Shown here: one piece after another, positions 38,100 to 48,995 of the stretch
Layout of the letters: each line of letters begins with the position of its first letter
How positions within the stretch are numbered: position 1 is the first letter of the stretch
Assembly: GCA_022495995.1 (NCBI GenBank)
Contig: JAFEMH010001475.1
Span: 248,001-312,000 of the forward strand
DNA length: 64,000 nt
Reading direction: 5' to 3'
DNA from: Adenophora triphylla var. japonica
Lineage: Eukaryota > Streptophyta > Magnoliopsida > Asterales > Campanulaceae
Translations under genes and position numbers: made by a program
Notes under the pieces: model-generated
What the model saw: the letters and a program-made list of their open reading frames with translations, nothing else
What the model was told of the DNA's origin: nothing
Database searches by the model: none

Positions 38100-41000
38100 T
38101 CAAGGTTGAGTGTCCACTATGAGTTCTTTTATTGTGGGTTTTAAGTCCATTTCCCTTAACAGTTTATACAGTTGATCTCTATTTATACCTTTCGTAAACG
38201 GATCCGCTATGTTATCATTTGACTTCACATAGTCAATTGTGATAACCCCATTCTTGATCAACTGTCTAATGGTATTATGTCTACGACGGATATGTCTAAA
38301 CTTACCATTATACATACTGCTCTGTGCCCTTCCTATTGCTGATTGACTATCACAATGTATTAGTACAGCAGACACAGGTTTATTCCAACAAGGAATATCC
38401 TCCAGGAAGTTCTTAAGCCATTCTACTTCTTCTCCAACTTTATCTAAAGCTATAAACTCAGATTCCATCGTGGATCTGGCTATACACGTTTGTTTGGAGG
38501 ATTTCCATGACACTGCTCCTCCACCTATTGTGAAAACATATCCACTCGTGGATTTCGAGTCTTTTGTGTCCGATATCCAGTTTGCATCACAATATCCTTC
38601 TAATACTGTTGGATATTTCTTATAAAGTATCCCATGATTTAATGTATAGTTTAAATATCTCAGTACCCTCATTAGTACTTTCCAATGATCTGTACTGGGA
38701 TTACTCGTGAACCTGCTTAGTTTGCTCACTGAATATGCAATGTCTAGACGTGTACAATTCGTTAAGTACATCAGACTGCCAATTATTCTTGCATACTCCA
38801 ACTGAGAAACTGGTTCCCTATATTTTTAGCTAAGTGTAGCGCCAAGTCTACCGGAGTCTTAGCTGGAGGGCTGTTAATGACATCGAATTTTCGAAGTACG
38901 TTTTCCAGATAATGGGATTGTGACAGGACTATTCCTTCTGATGTTCTAGAAATCTTTATTCCTAATATGACATCGGCTAATCCCATATCTTTCATGTCAA
39001 AGTGCTTCTTTAACATGCCTTTAGTATTCATGATCAATTCATGAGTACTTCCCATTATCAACATGTCGTCTACGTAAAGACAGACAATTACAAATGATTC
39101 AGATGTTCCTTTGATGTAGACACACTTATCACATTCATTTATCTTGAATCCATTTGACAACATAGTTCGGTCAAACTTTTCATGCCATTGCTCAGGTGCT
39201 TGTTTTAGTCCATATAACGACTTTACAAGTTTACACACCTTTCGTTCTTTACCAGGAACCACGAACCCTTCGGGTTGTTCCATGTAAATTTCTTCATCTA
39301 GCTCTCCATTTAGGAAGGCTGTCTTCACATCCATTTGGTGTATCTCAAGATTATGCACTGCTGCAATAGCTATGAGAACACGTATAGATGTGATCCTTGT
39401 GACAGGGGAGTATGTATCGAAGAAATCATATCCCTCTTTCTGTCTAAACCCTTTGGCAACTAGCCTAGCTTTATACTTATCAATAGATCCATCTGCTTTA
39501 TACTTTCTTTTAAGAATCCATTTGCAACCTAATGGTCTGCAACCTAGGGGGAGATCCACCAATTCCCAAGTATTATTAAGCATTATGGATTCTATCTCAC
39601 TGTTAATAGCCTCTTTCCAGAACGTACTGTCTGGTCCAGATAAAGCTTCTTTAACAGTAGCTGGTTCATTTTCCAACATAAATGATAGAAAATCAGGACC
39701 AAAAGACTTTTCCACTCTTGCCCTTTTACTACGTCTAGGTCCTTCATCTTCTACTTGAGATGGACCGTTTGTAGATTCATATGTTCTCTTTTGAGAATTA
39801 CCTTCTTTCCTATCCTTAGCAGGAAAGATATTTCAAAGAATACTGCATTCCTTGATTCTAATGTCATTCCTGCATTCATATCAGGAATTTTTGACTTGTA
39901 CTATGAATTGATAGGCACTACTGTTATTGGCATATCCAATAAAAATACAGTCAATGGTTTTCGGACCAATCTTCACTTGTTTCGACTTAGGTATTTCAAC
40001 CTTAGCCAAACAACTCCATACTTTAAGATATTTATAACACGGCCTACGATTATGCCATAATTCATAGGGCATTTTATCAATACCTTTCTTGGGTATCTTA
40101 TTAAGAATGTAGTTCGAAGTGAGTATAGCTTCCCCCCAAAAGTTATCGGGTAAGCCTGAACTTATCAAAATGCGTTCATCATCTCTTTGAGAGTACGATT
40201 TTTGCGTTCAGCAACTCCGTTAGACTGAGGGGTATATGGAGCCGTCGTTTGATGAATTATGCCGAATTTCCAACATAGTCCTTCAAACGGAGCTTCATAT
40301 TCTCCTCCTCTATCACTTCTAATTTTCTTAATGTTTAAGTTAAGTTGATTTTCAACTTCTTTCTTATAAGTCTCGAAAGCCCCTAAGGCTTCATCTTTAC
40401 TTCTTAAGAGATAAACATAACAATACTTAATGCAATCGTCTATGAATGTAATGAAGTACTTTTTACCTCCTCGAGTTTGCACAAGTTTTAAATCACATAT
40501 GTCGATGTGAATTAACTCGAGAGGAGTCTTGTTTCTTTTTATTGCATTAAATGGCGACTTCGTCATTTTTTCCTCAACGCAAACTTCACACTTATTAGTT
40601 GAATCAGATTTAGTCATTTGGATTAAATCTTGTTTAACTAATTTCTTAATTGTGTCGAAGTTTACATGACCTAATCTATCATGCCATAAACTAGGACTTT
40701 CCGACAAGTAGACATAAGAAACAACACTTTTATTCATCGCTCCTTGGCGGATTACGTTCATTACATTCATCTTGAAAAGTCCCTTCTCGAGGTAACCCTT
40801 TCCAAGGAATAGACCATTTTTGGTCATTACAAACTTGTCAGATTCAAAAACTAATCTAAACCCGGCCTTACTCAACAAATCACCGGAAACTAGATTCTTG
40901 CGGATGTCTGGAACATGCAGCACATCAAGCAAGGTCACTTCTTTGCCCGAGGTCATCTTCAATACAACATTTCCAACGCCTTGAACATCGGAAGTTGCAG

Positions 41001-42066
41001 AATTTCCCATGTACAATTTCCTTCCGGAAATGGGAGTATAAGAAGAGAAGCTTTCCTTATTAGCACAAATATGGCGGGTAGCCCCAGTATCTATCCACCA
41101 TTCCTTTGGATTATCATCCAAATTTGCCACGTTTTCCTCGAAGATCACCGCAGCAAAATCAAGATTCATATCTTCGACATTGTTCGCCTCCTTCTTTGGG
41201 TGGCGACAATCCTTTGCTATATGGCCCGGCTTGCCACAATTATAGCATGCTCCTTTGAACTTCTTAGTTGAGGAGCCTTTGTTCTTTCCTTTCTTAGCAT
41301 TCTCGGAATGCTTCCTTTTGGTGCCGCTAGTGCTTGCCTCGGCGAGATTGACTTTTGCCTCCATCTTGCCTTTGGTAGCTTTAGCTTCATTGTCTCGATT
41401 ATTCTCTTCAATTTGAAGACGAACAACCAAGTCCTCCAAAGTCATCTCTTTACGTTTATGCTTAAGATAATTTTTGAAGTCCTTCCATGAAGGCGGCAAC
41501 TTCTCTATGATTGATGCCACCTTAAAGGGATCGTTCATGATCATTCCTTCGGCATCAAGTCCATGTAAAATAAGTTGGAACTCATCAACTTGAGTTGTTA
41601 CCAACTTAGAGTCCACCATTTTGAAGTCAAGATATTTGCCGACAACAAACTTCTTTGACCCGGGATCTTCAATCTTGTACTTCCTTTCCAAGGTATTCCA
41701 CAATGCCTTGGCTAACTCGACGGTACTATACACATTATAGAGTGCATCGTCGAGTCCATTCAAAATGTAATTTTTACATAAAAAATTACCGTGGTCCCAA
41801 GCCTCTTTGGCCAGAAGCCTTTGAGGGTCGGGATCACCATTTGTAACAATCGGATCTTCTTTTAAGAACTGATGCAAACTTAGAGTGGTCAAGTAGAATA
41901 GCATCTTTTGTTGCCATCTCTTGAAATCCACCCCGGTAAACTTTGGGGGTTTCTCACCATGAACCGGGTGAGATGGTGTAGAAGCGGGTGCAATATTCTT
42001 GAGCGTTGCATCGCCTTGAGGGGGAGTAAGCCCGGATGACTCGGAAGTGTCTCTCTCATTAGTCAT
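38100..42066 (-). pseudogene. Copia gag-pol, near-complete but frameshifted
   Basis: From 42066 leftward, all the expected parts are present in order. Gag has a UBN2 domain and a CCHC zinc knuckle (CYNCGKPGHIAKDC). Protease has WWIDTGATRHIC. Integrase has zinc-binding HRLGH and CEVC plus acidic residues in RSDRGGEY and VAERKNRT. RT has YVDD, and RNase H has DANW and STMESEF. Frame shifts lie near 40170, 39885, about 39830 and 38815, mostly at short homopolymers, giving open frames 42066-40165, 40168-39881, 39715-38783 and 38801-38100. The overall length is normal for Copia. The breaks make it non-functional unless they are sequencing errors. Confidence 0.92.
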
Positions 42067-42098
42067 TGTAGGAACGCCTTAAGAAAACTTCTTACGAT

Positions 42099-42963
42099 TG
42101 TTGGGATTTTTGGATAGGCTTCTTAAGGAAATAACAAAGAAAATGAGAAAGAAAACGGGAAAGATAACGGAAATTGAAAAAAGCAAACAAGAAAAATCGA
42201 GTCTTGTGTTTAACACAATTTTCGTAAGAAGTATTTGTCCCGTACTGGTGCTTACGGTTATTGACAAACTTCTCGTAAGATGAAACGATTTCTAAATTGT
42301 TAATAGGAGCACACCAAATTAACAATTCTAACGAACAATGGAAAGTTTGGAACTTTGGACTTGAAAGAATTTAATGTAACAAGATGAAATGATTATGCTA
42401 GGTTAATCTATCTCAAATGTAGGTAGAGAGGCTCAAAAGACTGAATGTATGAATTGAAATTCGGAGGGGAAGAATATAAGGAGAGTTAAGGGATTTGTGT
42501 CTTTTCCCTTGAAACGACACAACTTTTCTGGCAGCAACGAAGGGCACGAGTCGTGCTCCTTGGCACGAGTCGTGCTCACGATTCGTTCCCAAGGCCTCCA
42601 CTCGTTCTGATCAGAATTGAGCAAATGTCCATTAAGGTCCATTCGTGATCACGACTCGTGACCAGAGTCCCCACTCGTTCTGATCAACTGGGTGCAAAAT
42701 CTCATCAGCCAAAAAACATAGTTCAAATCCAATTAAATCCAAATGATCTAATTGACCCTTTAAACAACTCTCGTTAAGTTACAAATCTTTTGTCATTAAT
42801 TTCTCATTCACCCGAAAATGGTTTTGAGACAGTAAATGAGTTTCATAATCTACACTAAATGTAGAATACATTTTGTAACTTACTTCGTTAACAAATAACG
42901 AATTCCGTTAGGAAGTTAGGTCAACGTTAAGTCAAACTTAACTTTCATTACCCATTTCCAACA
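42099..42963 (-). repeat. 5' LTR of the FTSH6 Copia element
   Basis: It is 865 bp and nearly identical to 36694-37558. On the minus strand it precedes the gag start. Confidence 0.93.
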
Positions 42964-44914
42964 GCGATTGCAGAGATATCTAGTTGGGCATTGAACAAAG
43001 TTCAGAGAGTTAAAGTACAGTTACCGGGATTGCCACAAGAACTGCTGAGAAAACTCAAAGAGAAAGGTGTGGATTTTGCAGCTCATCCAATTGAGATGAA
43101 CATGGTGGCTTTAGTACTTGATTTGTTAGGAAATTTGGCTTTTCCACTTCTATTTTTGGGCTCTTTACTGTTAAGAAGTTCATATTCTAATACTCCCGGA
43201 GGCCCCAACTTACCCTTTGGACTAGGCAGGTATGTTAAAGAGATAAATTCTACATTTGAGTTTTTGGTACTCTCCCCGGTCCCATAATAATAAGTGTCAC
43301 AACTGACTTGCCAAACTTTTTAAAAAATATGCTTTATTTCTTTGTACATTGTTTGTACCATGATAAACTGAGTGTGTTTGTCACAGGAGCAAAGCGAAAT
43401 TCCAAATGTAACCTGATACAGGGATAACATTTAACGACGTAGCTGGGGTTGATGAAGCAAAGCAAGAATTCCAGGAGATTGTGGAGTCCTAATCTAAAGT
43501 CTAAACTAATCTAAAACATCATTCATTATTCACTACTTTTCGTGGAGTCCTCGACATCGTATTGATATTTTGAATCCGATAATAAAAGATCCTCTTCATA
43601 AGGCAAGTCTTGTTGTCTTTTTTTGGCTCTAACCCAACCCAATCGCCAAGTAAGAGTTGATGTTCCAAGTTTTCACTAGTTAGTTGGGAACGTCTTTCAT
43701 CCAAAACATTTTCTCTGATGCTAAATGCCGATTCAACCGCCACCGTTGAAGCGGGAGAGACTAAGACTTCTTTCACAACTATTGATGAAATAATAGGATA
43801 AATTTCTTTCCTTAATGACCACCATTGTAAAACATCAAATTCATTTGAATTTGAATCTTGATTTAATTCAAAGTTGGTAATGAAGTATGTTTCTAACTCC
43901 ACGGGAATGTTTGATGATGATGAAGATGAACCTCGAGACGGACCACGTTTTTTACTATACAAATTTGCAAAAAAACTATATGGATCCCAATAGTAAAACT
44001 TTGTTGATAAGTAGAGGAAGCATCTTCATGTTGTTGGCTTTGAGAAGTGTTTCCATATAAGCCATTATACTCATTAAAAGGTTAATTAAATCATTTTTTG
44101 TATCTTGAATAATAATTGACGGAAGTTTATTACCACCGTCACCATTGAGATATAACTTCATATAATAATAATAATCTACAATGCACTCTAAATCATCTAA
44201 TTTAACTCGGGGATCTAATAATTTTGCAACCAAGAAGAGAGACGGAATAGTGTCAAAATATTTAAGCCACTTTTGCCTCATGGAAACAATGCATTCTTTT
44301 AAAATAGGGCATTGTCTTAAATTGTCAAAATAAGTAACAATTGCCCAATGCTCAAGCACCAAAACGGAAGTTGGATAATATACCCCCGAAAAAGCCAAAG
44401 TAGCGATATTGAAAATCTTTAACAATTCACATAAATCAGTGCATGCATTCCATTGATAAGCAAGTAGACGCTCATTATAGCCAATTTCACTACAAGAAAA
44501 TAACGTTTTAGCGACGAAAATTTCCGTCGCTAAAGAGGAAAAATCCGTCGCTAAAGGCATTTAGCGACGGATTAGCGACGGAAATTTTCCGTCGTTAAAA
44601 CCCTTGTAGCCAAATGATAACAACATATTTTTGAGTTGTCGTTAAATTAACGACGGATTATTCCGTCGTTAAATTAACGATGGATTATTCCGTCGTTAAA
44701 TTCAAAACATCCGTCGCTAATGTTGAGAAAGGGACAACCGATTTGATTGTATTAGCGACAGATGTAACGACGGAAATTTCCGTCGCTAAAATTCATTACA
44801 TATTTTCACAAATTTATTAATTTTTTTAAATTTTCTTTTTTTCAATATTTTTATTTTTGATATACCAAATTACCGACGGATATTTCCGTCGCTAATTTGA
44901 TATTTTTTATTAAA

Positions 44915-44919
<5 letters not shown>

Positions 44920-44971
<52 letters not shown>
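44920..44971. repeat. TA microsatellite in CACTA element
   Basis: About 25 uninterrupted TA units. Confidence 0.95.
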
Positions 44972-44975
<4 letters not shown>

Positions 44976-45229
44976 AAAAAAATATATATATTTTTAAAAA
45001 ATATATATATATATTTATTCTCAAATCAATCCCTTAACTTTTTTTATTCTCAAATCAGTCCCTTAACGTTTTTTATTCTCAAATCAGTCACTCAACTTTT
45101 TTTATATTCAAATCAATCCTTACATTTTTCAAAAGTTACACTTTGCTCCACCACCATCCAAAACCATCCACAACCAACACAAATCAAACAAAAGTTTGTA
45201 CAAATCGAAATAAAATACAAAATACGTTA

Positions 45230-45840
45230 AAATGAACAAATCGAAATCGAAATCGAAATGAGCAAATCGAGATTAAGCCACAATGTAGATCTAGATGGTT
45301 GAGCCTCGTCGGAATCCATGGAATATGTTTGGGCTCTGAGATTGAGCCTCGCCGGAAAGAGGTAGATGCTTTAGTTTGTCTAGATCATAAAAATGGAGAA
45401 GAAGAAAGGGGGAGAGAGAGAGAGAGAGACGTAGAGGGGAAAGAGGGTAGAGCGACGGTAGGGGAGGTGGAGGGGCGGCGGAGGAGAAGGAAGACGTCGT
45501 TGGGGCAGAGAAGACGGCGAAGAAGACGTTGAGGATGGCGTTTCAGATGATTTCGGCATTAATTTCCATATTCCGGCTTGCTCCAAATCAATGCCGGCCG
45601 GTTGGAGAGAGAGAAGAAGACGGCGTTGGGGTGGCCCTCACCGGAGACGATGAAGGGGAGAGAAGAAGACGGCGTTGGGGGAGAGAGAGAAGAAGACGAC
45701 GTTGGGGGGAGAGAGAGAAGAAGACGGCCGATTGGGGAGAGAGCAAGACAGAGAAGAGTAAGAGAGAGAAGAATGAGAGTTGTTTGAGAGGTGGGTAGGG
45801 TTTTGTTTAGTGAAAGTGAGTGAATTAGGACCATTAGATT
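45230..45840 (+). other. GA/GC-rich cargo block in CACTA element
   Basis: The block is purine-rich, with repeats of AGAAGAAGACGGCGTTGGGG and GAGAGAGA (45610-45740). Open frames here encode only Arg/Glu-rich or Ser/Pro-rich low complexity. It might be a captured promoter or 5' UTR of a host gene, but I cannot identify a source. Confidence 0.5.
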
Positions 45841-46632
45841 TGAAAATGATTAATGGTGTGGATTGATTTATTGATAATCCATGTGAATATTAGAGGGCCA
45901 ATCAAATGAAAGTGTGTTTTTGTTTTTATGGGATGAATTTGAACCATTGGATGTGATGCATCTAATGGTAAAGATGTTGCTTGGATAATAATCCATGTAA
46001 ATACTTGTATTTCTTCATGATTATAATAATTAATAAAAATAATTAATAATAATAATTTAAACTATAAAATAATATTATGCCTAATATCAATAATAATAAT
46101 ATTTATTATCAATAATATTTATTAATGAATTATTAGTTATATAATTGATTAATTAATTCATATTAATATTAATTATATAAACAATAATAATATTAACAAT
46201 AGTACTAATAATAATTAGTAATTTTTAATTTTTTTATTGACTAGGAAAAAATATTTTAGACTTTTTTTATTACTGAAACTTATAAAAAGTTATCTAAAAT
46301 ATTTACATGCTTTTATTTGATTTATCCAAAATTTTAGTTAAAGTAGTATGTCTAATATCAATTTTTTTAAATAATTTTTTAAATAATTTTTTTAAAAAAA
46401 ATCTTACTAAAAAAATTCTAAAACATTTATCTCTATTCAAATTTTTTTTTTAAAAAATACACATAGTGAATGATATTGTATGTCCCTCATTTATTTAGTT
46501 AATTTCTACCTTATTTTATATAAATTTTTTAAAAAACTTCCTTACCAAAAAAAGTCTAAAATATTATCTCAATTCAAAAATAAATTTTAAAAAAATAATT
46601 ATACTTTTAAAATATTAATTATACTTATTAAT

Positions 46633-47288
46633 ATACCCTCATACCCTAAACCTCATATACCCTAAACCCTAAATCTCATATACCCTCATACCCTAAACCT
46701 CATATACCCTTATACCCTAAATCCTAAACCCTAAACCCTATACCCTATACCCTATATACTATACCCTATACCCTATACTTTATAACCTATACCCTATATC
46801 CTATACCCTATACCCTATACCATATACCCTATATACTATACCTGATACCCTATACCACATACCCTATACCCTATATCCTATACCCTATACCCTATACCCT
46901 ATACTTTATACCCTATATACTATACCCTATATCCTATACCATATATTATACCCTATACCCTATAACCCATACCCTGCCCATATACTCTATACCCTATATA
47001 CTATACCCTATACTATATCATATACTCTATACCCTATACCCTATATTCTATACTCTATACCCTATACCCTATACCCTATACTCTATACTCTATATCCTAT
47101 ATCATATACTATACCCTATACCCTATATCATATACCCTATACCCTATACCATATACCCTATACTCTATACCCTATCTCCTATACCCTATACCTTATATCC
47201 AATACCCTGTACCCTATATACAATACCATATACCTTTTACTCTATATACTATACCATATATACTATATATACAATGCCCTATACCATA
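46633..47288. repeat. Degenerate telomere-like CCCTAAA/CCCTATA array
   Basis: The left part (about 46635-46735) contains canonical plant telomere words CCCTAAACCCTAAA mixed with CATATACCCT. From about 46735 on it becomes a long run of CCCTATA 7-mers with point changes (for example CCATATA, TCTATAC). The shared 7-bp period and gradual transition suggest derivation from telomere repeat. Confidence 0.9.
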
Positions 47289-48995
47289 TATAAAAAAAGT
47301 TAGAAAAAAAATAAACAAATGAAAGTATAATAAAGAAATCAGGGACAGGTAAAATTCTTTAATTTTTATTTATAAATGTATAATTTTTTTATTTTTTATG
47401 AATATAAATAAATGTTTTGGACATTTTTAGCATTGAAGTTTTTTTCAAAAAGTTATATAAAAAAATTTAGAAAAAAATAAACAAATGAAAGTATAATAAA
47501 GAAATCAGGGACAGGTAAAATTCTTTAATTTTTATTTATAAATGTATAGTTTTTTTTTTTTTTATGAATATAAATAAATGTTTTGGACATTTTTTAGTAT
47601 TGAAGTTTTTTTTCAAAAAGTTATATAAAAAAAGTTAGAAAAAAAATAAACAAATGAAAGTATAATAAAGAAAATCAGGGACGGATAAAATTCTTTAATT
47701 TTTATTTATAAATGTATAGTTTTTTTTATTTTTTATGAATATAAATAAATGTTTTGGAAATTTTTTAGCATTGAATTTTTTTTCAAAAAGTTATATAAAA
47801 AAAGTTAGAAAAAAAATAAACAAATGAAAGTATAATAAAGAAATCAGGGACGGGTAAAATTCTTTAATTTTTATTTATAAATGTATTGTTTTTTTATTTT
47901 TTATGAATATAAATAAATGTTTTGGACATTTTTTAGCATTGAAGTTTTTTTCAAAAAGTTATATAAAAAAAGTTAGAAAAAAAATAAACAAATGAAAGTA
48001 TAATAAAGAAATCAGGGACGGATAAAATTCTTTATTTTTTATTTGTAAATGTATAGTTTTTTTTATTTTTTATGAATATAAATAAATATTTTGAACATTT
48101 TTTAGTATTGAAGTTTTTTTCAAAAAGTTATATAACAAAAGTTAGAAAAAAATAAACAAATGAAAGTATAATAAAGAAATCAGGGACGGGTAAAATTTTT
48201 TATTTTTTATTTATAAATGTATAGTTTTTTTTATTTATTATGAATATAAATAAATGTTTTGGACATTTTTTAGTATTGAAGTTTTTTTCAAAAAGTTATA
48301 TAAAAAAAAGTTAGAAAAAAAAAATAAACAAATGAAAGTATAATAAAGAAAATCAGGGACGGGTAAAATTCTTTAATTTTTATTTATAAATGTATAGTTT
48401 TTTTTATTTTTTATGAATATAAGTAAATATTTTAGACATTTTTTAGTATTGAATTTTTTTTCAAAAAGTTATATAAAAAAGTTAGAAAAAAATGAAAAAA
48501 TGAAAATATAATAAAGAAATAAGGGACGGGTAAAATTCTTTAATTTTTATTTATAAATGTATAGTTTTTTTTATTTTTTAAGAATATAAACAAATATTTT
48601 GGACAGTTTTTAGTATTGAAGTTTTTTTCAAAAAGTTCTATAAAAAAGTTAGAAAAAAATAAACAAATGAAAGTATAATAAAGAAACCAGGAACGGGTAA
48701 AATTCTTTAATTTTTATTTATAAATGTATTTTTTTTTTTTTTTATGAATATAAATAAATATTTTGGACTTTTTTTAGTATTGAAGTTTTTTTTAATATAA
48801 AAAGTTAGAAAAAAAATTAAACAAACAAAAGTATAATAAAGAAATCAGGAACGGGTAAAATTCTTTAATTTTTATTTATAAATGTATTGTTTTTTTTTTA
48901 TTTTTTATAAATATAAATAAATATTTTGGACAATTTTTCGTATTGAAGTTTTTTTTCAAAAAGTTACATAAAAAGTTAGAAAAAAGGTTAATTTT
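47289..48995 (+). repeat. Ten-unit tandem array, about 168-bp period, in CACTA element
   Basis: Each unit has the same order: AAAGTTAGAAAAAAA, AAACAAATGAAAGTATAATA, CAGGGACGGGTAAAATTC (variants), TTTATTTATAAATGTA, then TGAATATAAATAAAT and TTTTGGACA. The CAGGGAC/CAGGAAC/AAGGGAC landmark recurs ten times between 47340 and 48850, spaced 159-174 bp. It is AT-rich and non-coding. Confidence 0.93.

Larger units (their letters stand above)
36694..42963 (-). mobile_element. Copia LTR retrotransposon inserted in FTSH6 exon 1
   Basis: A 6270-bp element on the minus strand with exact 5-bp duplications GCGAT at 36689-36693 and 42964-42968. The LTRs are both 865 bp and start TGTTGG and end CCAACA. By eye they differ at six positions (0.7%) with no indel, so the insertion is young. 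A purine tract (GTGGGGGAT, minus strand) borders the left LTR. After the 5' LTR only about 32 bp precede the gag ATG, and no TGGTATCAGAGC primer site is visible there. Confidence 0.95.
36365..43486 (+). pseudogene. FTSH6: FTSH6 chloroplast metalloprotease pseudogene, interrupted and 3'-truncated
   Basis: FtsH6 is a thylakoid AAA+ zinc metalloprotease. The start reads MSPAISLSISNLPICKS with a Ser-rich chloroplast transit region, then RRKVLTNIG, PARAEP and RMSYSRFLDYLNEG. The frame is cut at codon 109 by the Copia element 36694-42963 and resumes at 42969 (LPGLPQELLRKLKEK, NPGGPNLPFGLGR-like segment) to a splice donor at 43230. Exon 2 (43387-43486) reads SKAKFQM then TAA (43409-43411) in place of the usual Glu codon, then the DVAGVDEAKQ motif, and stops at a junction with hAT sequence. 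The AAA+ ATPase and HEXXH protease parts are absent. The wording fits FTSH6 better than FTSH2/8. It is not functional. Confidence 0.9.

Noticed and set aside
45299..45834. Arg/Glu-rich and Ser/Pro-rich frames in the CACTA element
   Set aside because: They overlap purine-rich tandem repeats in several frames and show no domain.
47289..48995. Regular tandem repeats considered as a CRISPR array
   Set aside because: Units are about 168 bp with no unique spacers, in a plant nuclear transposon.
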